Part shown: in pieces, positions 6,313 to 11,151 of the stretch
Layout of the letters: each line of letters begins with the position of its first letter
How positions within the stretch are numbered: position 1 is the stretch's first letter
NCBI GenBank assembly: GCA_036401195.1
Contig: DASWVQ010000358.1
Coordinates: forward strand, 1-11,151
Origin: JACDHQ01 sp036401195
GTDB taxonomy: Bacteria; Gemmatimonadota; Gemmatimonadetes; Gemmatimonadales; Gemmatimonadaceae
Reading direction: 5' to 3'
Length of the DNA: 11,151 nucleotides
Position numbers and translations under genes: made by a program
Notes under the pieces: model-generated
The model's database searches: none
What the model was told of the DNA's origin: nothing
Seen by the model: only the letters and a program-made list of their open reading frames with translations

Positions 6313-7092
6313 CTACCGCCGCCGGTCGCTGTCGTCGTCGTCGTGCTCGCGGCCGTCGTGGTCACGGTCCTTGTAGGCGTGGAACGAGGCGCGGATCGCG
6401 TTGCGCACGCTGTTCAGCAGCGACCGGTCGTCCTGGAGCCGGCGCGGGTCGAGGACCGTGCCGTCGCGCACGAACCACTGCGGCACGTTCACGTTCACCG
6501 TCACGTTGGCCGAGTCGGTCGCCGAGCCCACCACCAGCGGCGGGGCGATGCGCAGCTGCAGGTGCAGGTTCACCGGCAGCGTCACGTCGAAGGGCTGCGC
6601 ATCGTACGTCCCCTTCACCCGCAGGTAGTCGGCGTCGAGCCGCAGGCGGTTGTACGTGCCCTGCGGGACCTGGCTCGTGAAGGGGGTGATCACCCCGCTG
6701 TCGAGGGGGAGGGCGATGGTCGTCGCCCCCATGCGGACGGTCGCCGCGTCCTTCCGGTCGCTGTCCGACTCGTTGTCGGAGTCCCCTTCCGAGAACGCGG
6801 AGTCGCCCGCCGGCTTGAGCGTCACGCGGCTCACGACCACCTCGGCGCTGGTGATGTCGAGCGTGTGCCCGCCCTGCGTCACGGGAATGACCGCGGCCGA
6901 GAGGTTCGCGCTGCCCATGCTCCCCGCGGTGGTGCGCGCGGCCTGGAACGACACCGACGTGCGGGCATTCGCCCCGCCGGTGCCCGTGGCATCGGCACAG
7001 GCGCCGAGCATGAGCGCCGCGGTGGCGCCCGCGGCGACGAGCGCGATGCGCCACGCAGGGTGGGCGCGACTCACTGAGATGTCCTGGTGCAT
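6313..7092 (-). CDS. Lipoprotein of unknown function, possibly DUF4382-like, with Asp-rich DxDxDG tail
   Basis: 259 aa. Signal sequence residues 14-31 (WRIALVAAGATAALMLGA) ends in the lipobox LGAC with C32, so it should be lipid-anchored in the envelope. The middle part is beta-rich (LDITSAEVVVSRVTL 78-92; GTYNRLRLDADYLRVKGTY 145-163), which recalls the DUF4382 group, but the match is loose. An acidic Ser/Asp loop spans 97-115. The C-terminus (241-259) is almost all Asp, Arg and His and includes D242-x-D244-x-D246-G, an EF-hand-like calcium loop pattern. The start at 7092 is set by AAGGAG (complement of 7101-7106) eight bases upstream; the 27-codon upstream extension to 7173 lacks such support. 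It is a single gene, converging on the hydrolase across the palindrome. Confidence 0.78.
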   Translation of the reverse strand: MHQDISVSRAHPAWRIALVAAGATAALMLGACADATGTGGANARTSVSFQAARTTAGSMGSANLSAAVIPVTQGGHTLDITSAEVVVSRVTLKPAGDSAFSEGDSDNESDSDRKDAATVRMGATTIALPLDSGVITPFTSQVPQGTYNRLRLDADYLRVKGTYDAQPFDVTLPVNLHLQLRIAPPLVVGSATDSANVTVNVNVPQWFVRDGTVLDPRRLQDDRSLLNSVRNAIRASFHAYKDRDHDGREHDDDDSDRRR

Positions 7093-7197
7093 CAGTCCTG
7101 CTCCTTCGTGAACGGGTGGCGGGGCGGCACGACTGGCCGGCTCCCGGCGCCCCCGGGTGCAAGAGCGGTGCACGAGTCCCGCGTTTACGCGTGATCG

Positions 7198-7235
7198 GCG
7201 TGGTGATCTTCCTCACCACGCGCGCGAACGCGCGT
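7198..7235 (-). terminator. Tandem hairpins after the membrane-protein gene (UUCG loop plus 9-bp stem)
   Basis: On the - strand, starting in the stop codon, ACGCGCG and CGCGCGT (7235-7229 and 7224-7218) form a 7-bp stem closed by a TTCG loop, the exceptionally stable UUCG type. A 9-bp stem follows (7221-7213 with 7206-7198, loop GGAAGA). The two stems share bases 7218-7221, so they compete at their edges. No T run follows, so this may be an RNA-stabilising 3' end or a weak terminator. Confidence 0.5.
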
Positions 7236-8329
7236 CAGAAGGCGACGAGTGTGTCCGCGCGCACATCATCCGCGTGCGCCTCGTCACCAATCGCGGCGCG
7301 CCGGCGATCGGGGCCGAACGAATACACCGACAGCGTGCGACCCACGTCACCGTCGCGCGTGCGCACCCAGTACGCCGTCCCCCAGGGATCGACGCCGAAG
7401 GCGCGCCGGCGGGAGGCCTCGGCGTCCCCGGGACAGGACACCGCGGCGAGCGCACGGAGGACATCTGCGTCGACCTCCGCATCCTGCCAGAGCGACCAGA
7501 GCCGCCGGTGCACCCGTCCCTCGCGCAGGAAGGGGGCGCCGCTCCGGAGCAGCGCGTCGCGCAGCGCCCGCGCCTCCGCCCGCGCGCACGCCACCTGCGC
7601 GCGCATCGCGGGGGAGTTCGCGCGCGTGATCCCGTTCACCTGCTCCAGCCCGAGCGCGGCGATCGCGCTGGCCGCCGCGGCGACCGCCATCCACCGGCCC
7701 GAGGGCGCGAGCGCGACGAGGAAGAGCCCCGCCGACAGCGCCTCCACCCACTCGCCGGTGAAGTCCACGGGGTACCACACGAGGATCCCGACCGCCGCCG
7801 CGAACCAGGGGAGGAGTTCCACCGGTGGCGCCGTGAAGCGCACGCGATCGGCGAGCCGCCGCAGCGCGGGGACACGAACGGCGAGCGGCGCGACCACGCC
7901 GAAGGCGAGCAGGATGGCGACCAGCGTCCACTTCGGCTGGCCGAAAGCCTCGACCAGGTTGTGGAGGTTCGCCTCCTGCTGCGCATTGCGCTCGAGGAAG
8001 AGCGGGGGAGGGAGGTAGCCGAAGAGGCGCTGCCCCCAGCTGATCTCCTCGCCGGCCGCGGTCACGCAGAAGAGCGCCACGAGCAGGTCGCCGAACCGCC
8101 GCCCGCGCAGGGCACGCGCGAGCCCGGCCACCGCCGCCGCGGCGAAGAGGGTGAAGGTCCACCACTCCACCACGCGGTCCTCCTGCACCAGTGGCTCGTA
8201 GTGCGCGGGCGCCAGCCAGGCCAGCGCCAGCATCCCCGCGACCCACGCGCCCAGGACGAGGTGCACGACCATCGGCGGCCGTGGGCGACGCGGCGCGCCG
8301 GCCGGGTGATCGCGACCGGGCAACGTCAT
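7235..8329 (-). CDS. Multi-pass membrane protein with EExxW...NLHN motif and GspG-like C-terminal segment; function unknown
   Basis: 364 aa. About seven hydrophobic segments can be seen (roughly 22-41, 55-72, 79-93, 134-152, 172-187, 196-210, 213-232). Between the third and fourth is TAAGEEISWGQRLFG (E94, E95, W98) and then NAQQEANLHN (N121, H123, N124), polar motifs typical of an uncharacterised membrane family and suggestive of a metal or catalytic site. From about 238 the protein leaves the membrane: a helical stretch, then DPWGTAYWVRT 314-324 and SVYSFGPD 334-341, which resemble the DPWGxPYxY...YSxGxDG signature of GspG pseudopilins. It has no type III signal of a pseudopilin itself. Start at 8329 by ATGA overlap with the upstream lipoprotein gene, so the pair is probably co-translated. 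The membrane assignment is firm; any activity is inference. Confidence 0.8.
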   Translation of the reverse strand: MTLPGRDHPAGAPRRPRPPMVVHLVLGAWVAGMLALAWLAPAHYEPLVQEDRVVEWWTFTLFAAAAVAGLARALRGRRFGDLLVALFCVTAAGEEISWGQRLFGYLPPPLFLERNAQQEANLHNLVEAFGQPKWTLVAILLAFGVVAPLAVRVPALRRLADRVRFTAPPVELLPWFAAAVGILVWYPVDFTGEWVEALSAGLFLVALAPSGRWMAVAAAASAIAALGLEQVNGITRANSPAMRAQVACARAEARALRDALLRSGAPFLREGRVHRRLWSLWQDAEVDADVLRALAAVSCPGDAEASRRRAFGVDPWGTAYWVRTRDGDVGRTLSVYSFGPDRRRAAIGDEAHADDVRADTLVAF

Positions 8330-9108
8330 CGCGGCCTGAGCATCCGGCCGCAGCCGTGGACGGCGCGGCCCCCGAAGCTCACCGCCACGGTGTGCGTCAT
8401 CTGCTCGCCGCTCATCCCGTCGGCGCAGGCGCGGGCCTCGGCGGTGATCCCGATCGTCCCCGACGCGGTCGTGGCCAGCCAGGTGGTGGTCCCGGCGGCG
8501 TCGGTCGCCGGCGCCGTGGGGGCCGCCAGCACCCGTTCCTCCCCGTACTGCCCGATGTAGCGAATGCCGCGCGTGGGGTGCACGAGCACCATCCACCCCG
8601 GCTCCTGCCCCACGGCGCGGAAGGTGGCGCCGAGCGCCGCGGCTTCCTCCCAGACCGAGCCCACCGGCGCCCCGGCGCATCCCTCGTGGATCGTCGCCCC
8701 GTGGCGGAAGGAGGCGCTGTCCCCCTGGATCCGTACGGTGGCGCCCGGGCCGGTGTAGCGCGATCCCGCGCCCGACCGGCCCACCACTGCCTCGTTCTCC
8801 ACCCAGAACAGGGCGAGGGAATCCCCGCGCGGCCGGGGGCGCGCGCTGAAGCGGAAGTCCTCGGCGCCGGGGCAGCGGTAGACCGTCGCGAAGGTGCGCG
8901 GCACCGAATCCGGGCCCGAACCGTTCGTCTCGCCGGCGGCGCCGGGCGCGGGCCGCGCCGGCCCCGTGCCCTCCTCCGCCGCGAGAGCGTCCATCCCCAG
9001 GGAATCGGGGAGGGTGGTGTCGGCCAGCCGGGACCGGGGTTCGGGCCCGCAGGCCGCCAGCGCCGCGGCCAGGAGCCCGGCGGCGAGGAGCGTTCGTGTC
9101 AGGGGCAT
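8326..9108 (-). CDS. Lipoprotein with MliC-like and COG3650-like domains
   Basis: 260 aa. Signal peptide with lipobox ending LAAC (C20). A Pro/Ala/Gly-rich linker runs to about residue 72. Residues 73-145 (VYRCPGAEDFRFSARP...SGAGSRYTG...GDSASF...EGC) resemble MliC, the periplasmic lysozyme inhibitor; C79 and C144 could form a disulfide. Residues 160-256 (FRAVGQEPGWMVLV...CADGMSGEQMTHTVAVSF...HGCGRML) fit the uncharacterised COG3650 type, with C228 and C253. In other bacteria these two domains also occur together in envelope lipoproteins. ATG 9108 is chosen because it starts the signal peptide directly; GTG 9123 adds five residues and cannot be excluded. It heads a two-gene unit, coupled by ATGA to the membrane protein, and is divergent from the ArsR gene. 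Confidence 0.85.
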   Translation of the reverse strand: MPLTRTLLAAGLLAAALAACGPEPRSRLADTTLPDSLGMDALAAEEGTGPARPAPGAAGETNGSGPDSVPRTFATVYRCPGAEDFRFSARPRPRGDSLALFWVENEAVVGRSGAGSRYTGPGATVRIQGDSASFRHGATIHEGCAGAPVGSVWEEAAALGATFRAVGQEPGWMVLVHPTRGIRYIGQYGEERVLAAPTAPATDAAGTTTWLATTASGTIGITAEARACADGMSGEQMTHTVAVSFGGRAVHGCGRMLRPR

Positions 9109-9144
9109 CCCCAATACTGGCACTCGGGGCGCGCGAAGGCGACC

Positions 9145-9173
9145 TTGACCAAGCCGCAGGATGTCAGTAAATT
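9145..9173 (+). promoter_or_regulatory. Sigma70-type promoter of the ArsR gene
   Basis: TTGACC (9145-9150) and TAAATT (9168-9173) are separated by exactly 17 bases, matching the consensus in five and four of six positions. The local AT-rich patch stands out in GC-rich surroundings. Predicted start of transcription is about 9180, leaving a 41-base untranslated leader before ATG 9221. The spacing and the operator that overlaps it strengthen the call. Confidence 0.65.
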
Positions 9174-9187
9174 CCTATATAGGTATT
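9170..9187 (+). promoter_or_regulatory. Palindromic operator, probably for ArsR autoregulation
   Basis: The 18-base inverted repeat AATTCCTATATAGGTATT has a perfect ten-base core CCTATATAGG (9174-9183) and three further matching pairs outside one mismatched pair. It covers the end of the -10 box and the predicted transcription start, where a bound dimer would block RNA polymerase. Winged-helix ArsR dimers bind such AT-rich palindromes. Binding by the adjacent regulator is inferred. Confidence 0.6.
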
Positions 9188-9220
9188 CATTCTCGTATCG
9201 GAGCGAGGGCACACTACTCC

Positions 9221-9550
9221 ATGGGCAAGATCGCGCTGACCCCCGAGGTCCTCATGCTCGTCGCCGAACGATTCAAGGCACTCGCCGAACCGGTGCGGCT
9301 CCAGCTCCTCCAGTGCCTCCGCGACAAGCCGAAGACGGTGTCGGAACTGGTCGAGGAGACCGGCTTCGGCCAGGCGAACGTCTCCAAGCACCTCCAGATC
9401 CTCAACGGGCTCGGCTTCCTCGATCGCAAGAAGGAAGGGCTGTACGTCACCTACTCCCTCGCCGACCGCTCCGTCTTTCAGCTCTGTGACATCATGTGCG
9501 GCCGCCTCGAAGCCGAGGCGAAGCAGCGGACGCGGGCGCTCGCCGGATAA
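9221..9550 (+). CDS. ArsR/SmtB-family winged-helix regulator with Cys pair (candidate thiol/persulfide or metal sensor)
   Basis: 109 aa, the family norm. RFKALAEPVRLQLLQCL (17-33) is the usual start of the fold; the DNA-reading helix lies in TGFGQANVSKHLQILNGLGF (47-66); the wing is in RKKEGLYVTYSL (69-80). Cysteines are C32 in the second helix and C89/C93 in the last helix (LCDIMC). The classical arsenic motif ELCVCD and the SmtB His/Asp zinc site are absent. Cys spacing is roughly like persulfide sensors of the BigR/SqrR group but not identical, so the ligand is uncertain. Start: ATG 9161 would lie upstream of the -10 box, so it is excluded for transcripts from this promoter; ATG 9221 has GAGGG (9205-9209) upstream and fits the family start. 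It is followed after 55 bases by a DUF2892 gene, the usual partner of sulfur-responsive relatives. Confidence 0.9.
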   Translation: MGKIALTPEVLMLVAERFKALAEPVRLQLLQCLRDKPKTVSELVEETGFGQANVSKHLQILNGLGFLDRKKEGLYVTYSLADRSVFQLCDIMCGRLEAEAKQRTRALAG

Positions 9551-9605
9551 GTAGCTGCCGCGGCGCCCGGCGCCTCGCGTCTCCACTCCGTTCCTGGAGC
9601 TCGCG

Positions 9606-9830
9606 ATGTTCCGGATCAATGAAGGCGGGATCGACCGCGCCCTGCGCATCGTGCTGGGGCTCGCGCTCGTCTCCCTCGTGTTCGTGGGACCGAAGACGCC
9701 GTGGGGATGGATCGGCCTCGTCCCCATCGTGACCGGCGCCGTCGGCTTCTGTCCCCTCTATCGGCTGCTCGGCGTCTCCACCTGCCCCATGAAACGGCCC
9801 CCCGCCCCGGGCGGGGTGGCGAGCAGGTAG
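9606..9830 (+). CDS. DUF2892 (YgaP-like transmembrane domain) protein
   Basis: 74 aa with two membrane helices (about 12-28 and 33-48). Begins MFRINEGGIDRALRI and continues GWIGLVPIVTGAVGFCPLYRLLG, the DUF2892 signature; C49 (FCPLY) and C60 (STCP) are typical. In YgaP this domain anchors a rhodanese that carries persulfide; here no rhodanese is fused. GGAG (9596-9599) lies six bases before the ATG. It likely shares the ArsR promoter and its operator. Its last 73 bases overlap, antisense, the end of the cytochrome c gene on the other strand. Family firm, role inferred from neighbours. Confidence 0.9.
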   Translation: MFRINEGGIDRALRIVLGLALVSLVFVGPKTPWGWIGLVPIVTGAVGFCPLYRLLGVSTCPMKRPPAPGGVASR

Positions 9831-10198
9831 GTCGCGGCCGCGCGCCGCTGCGCCTCCGGCAGGGAGAGCGGCGGCATGAGCCCCCACCGCGCGCGCATCA
9901 TGCCCGGGAGGAGCGACCGCTCCGCCGAGGGCGCCGCGATCCACTCCGTGATCCGCTGCACCGCCGCCGCGCTGTCTCCCGCGTGGCGGCGGTAGTGCAT
10001 CACCACCATGCGGAAGGGGGGCGCCGCCTTCGGGGGCCCGTGCATCGTGTGGCAGGCGAGGCAGACCGTCTCCACCACCTGCCGCCCGCGCGCCAGCTGC
10101 GACGTGTCCGCCGCGGCGCCCTGCTGCGCCACCAGTGGCGACGCGAGCGCCCCGGCCAGCGCCGCCGCCTCCGCCATCATGCGTCGCCCTGTCGTCAT
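9758..10198 (-). CDS. Small exported c-type cytochrome
   Basis: 146 aa. Signal peptide about 1-26 (MTTGRRMMAEAAALAGALAS, then PLVAQQ). Single haem-binding motif C46-L-A-C49-H50 in VETVCLACHTMHGPP. Likely axial methionine M108 in WGLMPPLSLPEAQRRAAATYL, the usual C-terminal arrangement of class I cytochromes. It should act as a periplasmic electron carrier. The start at 10198 overlaps the stop of the upstream DUF2892 gene (ATGA), so the two are probably coupled; the long open frame upstream to 10363 runs through that gene and is discarded. The end at 9758 lies inside the convergent DUF2892 gene. Electron donor and acceptor are unknown. Confidence 0.88.
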   Translation of the reverse strand: MTTGRRMMAEAAALAGALASPLVAQQGAAADTSQLARGRQVVETVCLACHTMHGPPKAAPPFRMVVMHYRRHAGDSAAAVQRITEWIAAPSAERSLLPGMMRARWGLMPPLSLPEAQRRAAATYLLATPPGAGGRFMGQVETPSSR

Positions 10199-10431
10199 GA
10201 CTCCCCCCGCGACCTCTCCGGCGGCATCCCGCCACGCACCGAGCACCCCGGGAATCCCACGAACCCGAGGATGCGCTCGAGCGGACAGAAATTGGTGAAG
10301 CTCGACTGCAGCAGGTTCAACCCCACGAAGGCGGTGAAGGCGAACCAGAGGGGATTCACCCACACCCCGAGTGCCACCGACAGCAGGATGAACACGCCGG
10401 CGAACCGGCGGATGATTTCGTCACGACACAT
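10195..10431 (-). CDS. Second DUF2892 (YgaP-like transmembrane) protein
   Basis: 78 aa with two membrane helices (about 8-26 and 28-45). FAGVFILLSVALGVWVNP followed by FVGLNLLQSSFTNFCPLERILG is the form of DUF2892 often fused or adjacent to rhodanese domains. Cysteines C2, C49 and C63. GGAGG lies four bases before the ATG, rather close but usable. It is 62 bases downstream of the PII-like gene and overlaps the cytochrome gene by ATGA. Sequence differs clearly from the DUF2892 protein at 9606, so it is a paralogue and not a recent copy. Confidence 0.88.
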   Translation of the reverse strand: MCRDEIIRRFAGVFILLSVALGVWVNPLWFAFTAFVGLNLLQSSFTNFCPLERILGFVGFPGCSVRGGMPPERSRGES

Positions 10432-10493
10432 GCAGCCTCCAGTTTGAGATTTGCGGGCCCGATACGCCGGGCCGCCGTTACGATCCCACGGCG

Positions 10494-10784
10494 TCAGAAG
10501 AACGTTTCCGTCGGCACCACCGCCGCGTGCAGTCGCTCGCCGGAGGGGAGCCCCTCCGCCTCGCGGCGCAGGGCGTCCACCAGGTCGTCGGCGGTCGGCG
10601 CCGGCACGACGCTCACCCAGAGCCGCGATTCACCCGGCCATGCCCGCGTCCCCTCGTGGCGGCCGCTGCTCCCCACGCCGTGGCCCCCGGAAAACTCGGT
10701 GTAGCCCCCCGCGTGGTGCCCATCAAGCAGTGACGAGATCCGCTTCGGGTTCGGGCCACTGTACACCACCATCAGCATCTTCAT
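10494..10784 (-). CDS. PII-like small regulator associated with RND efflux (PII-NG type)
   Basis: 96 aa. The opening KMLMVVYSGPNPKRISSLL and the ending SRLWVSVVPAPTADDLVDALRREAE with ERLHAAVVPTETFF fit the PII-like ferredoxin fold: a beta strand, a helix, a Gly-rich loop (HAGGYTEFSGGHGVGSSGRHEGTR in two pieces, residues 24-47), a strand, a helix, a strand. The Tyr-containing T loop and nucleotide residues of true GlnB/GlnK are not visible. A distinct PII group is known beside CusA/CzcA-type pumps, and that is the context here, directly after an RND permease. GGGAGAG upstream of the ATG supports start 10784, which means a 62-base overlap with the permease gene. It may modulate the pump or sense a ligand; no partner is shown by sequence. 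Confidence 0.75.
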   Translation of the reverse strand: MKMLMVVYSGPNPKRISSLLDGHHAGGYTEFSGGHGVGSSGRHEGTRAWPGESRLWVSVVPAPTADDLVDALRREAEGLPSGERLHAAVVPTETFF

Positions 10785-11151
10785 GAGGCATCTCTCCCGG
10801 TGAATGCGCCGGCTCGGCGCGCCGCTGCAGCTCCCAGTAGAGCAGGGGCACCACGATCATCGTGAGCAGGGTGGCCACCACGGCGCCGCTCATCAGCGCC
10901 ACCGCGAGCCCCTGGAAGATCGGGTCGAGCACCATCACGATCCCGCCCACCACCACCGCCGCGGCAGTGAGGGCGATCGGGCGGAAGCGCACCGCCCCCG
11001 CCTCCAGCACCGCCTCGCGCAGCGTGCGCCCGCGCTCCTCGGCGAGCTGGATGAAGTCCACCAGCAGGATCGAGTTGCGCACGATGATCCCCGCCAGCGC
11101 GATCATCCCGATCATCGACGTCGCCGTGAAGAAGGCGCCGGAGATCGCGTG
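10723..11151 (-). CDS. RND efflux permease, C-terminal part (gene cut by window edge)
   Basis: The visible 142 residues are the end of an inner-membrane proton-driven efflux pump. The frame enters at 11151 with HAISGAFFTATSMIGMIALA and continues GIIVRNSILLVDFIQLAEER, the region of transmembrane helices 10-11. RFRPIALTAAAVVVGGIVMV and FQGLAVALMSGAVVATLLT, ending VVPLLYWELQRR, supply the last two helices. The FFTATSMIG, GIIVRNS and FQGLA wording resembles heavy-metal or multidrug RND permeases; substrate cannot be told from this end. The tail after the last helix is acidic (residues EDADG and EPEAD) and is the part overlapped by the PII-like gene. The adaptor and outer-membrane partners, and the promoter, would lie beyond the right edge. 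Confidence 0.93.
   Translation of the reverse strand, partial: HAISGAFFTATSMIGMIALAGIIVRNSILLVDFIQLAEERGRTLREAVLEAGAVRFRPIALTAAAVVVGGIVMVLDPIFQGLAVALMSGAVVATLLTMIVVPLLYWELQRRAEPAHSPGEMPHEDADGGVQWPEPEADLVTA

Noticed and set aside
7107..7200. Promoter for the - strand lipoprotein gene (TTGCAC-like box)
   Set aside because: No -10 sequence at a workable distance; the stretch shows only the ribosome-binding site and GC-rich sequence.
9161..9220. ATG 9161 as start of the ArsR gene
   Set aside because: It lies upstream of the -10 box and the predicted transcription start and adds 20 residues not found in the family.
10199..10363. Upstream extension of the cytochrome c frame to 10363
   Set aside because: It overlaps most of the DUF2892 gene and lacks a signal peptide; the start at 10198 gives a signal peptide and an ATGA coupling.
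10432..10493. Hairpin (GGCCC 10467 region with GGGCC) between the PII-like and DUF2892 genes as a terminator
   Set aside because: The stem is only about five base pairs and no T run follows on the - strand; the gap of 62 bases otherwise holds nothing recognisable.

Overview
The window is about 70% GC throughout, with dense gene packing and several ATGA start/stop overlaps. Gene content (PafA-type phosphatase, AroF-AroQ-TyrA operon, secreted S15-type hydrolase, many small lipoproteins, RND pump with a PII-like partner) and protein style suggest a Gemmatimonadota-like Gram-negative chromosome. This taxonomic call is inference. No tRNA, rRNA, CRISPR array, transposase or phage gene was seen.

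Left part (1-4092, + strand). The 3' part of a PafA-type alkaline phosphatase is followed by a tyrosine biosynthesis operon: DAHP synthase, AroQ-class chorismate mutase and prephenate dehydrogenase, all joined by ATGA overlaps. The 188-base gap before DAHP synthase holds what looks like a complete tyrosine attenuator. A TTGACA-N17-TAGCCT promoter uses the phosphatase stop codon as the first half of its -10 box. Its predicted transcription start is the A of the ATG of a 27-codon leader peptide containing four Tyr codons. A 12-base sequence occurs twice, exactly 72 bases apart, so that one strand can pair either upstream (antiterminator) or downstream (terminator ending in a short T run). The codons read (Tyr) match the pathway controlled (Tyr). 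This is the most interesting feature of the window.

Middle (4178-7092). A secreted S15/CocE-type alpha/beta hydrolase (+) converges on a lipoprotein gene (-). Between them lies a nearly perfect palindrome with 45-bp arms.

Right-middle (7235-9108, - strand). Two coupled genes encode a lipoprotein joining an MliC-like domain to a COG3650-like domain, and a multi-pass membrane protein with an EExxW...NLHN motif and a GspG-like C-terminal tail. A hairpin pair follows their end.

Right end (9145-11151). An ArsR-family regulator with its own promoter and an overlapping palindromic operator, plus a DUF2892 protein, read rightwards. Facing them on the - strand are an RND efflux permease (cut by the window edge), a PII-like protein, a second DUF2892 protein and a small c-type cytochrome. 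The grouping resembles sulfur/redox-responsive or metal-efflux modules. Two unusually long overlaps occur here: 73 bp antisense and 62 bp same-strand.
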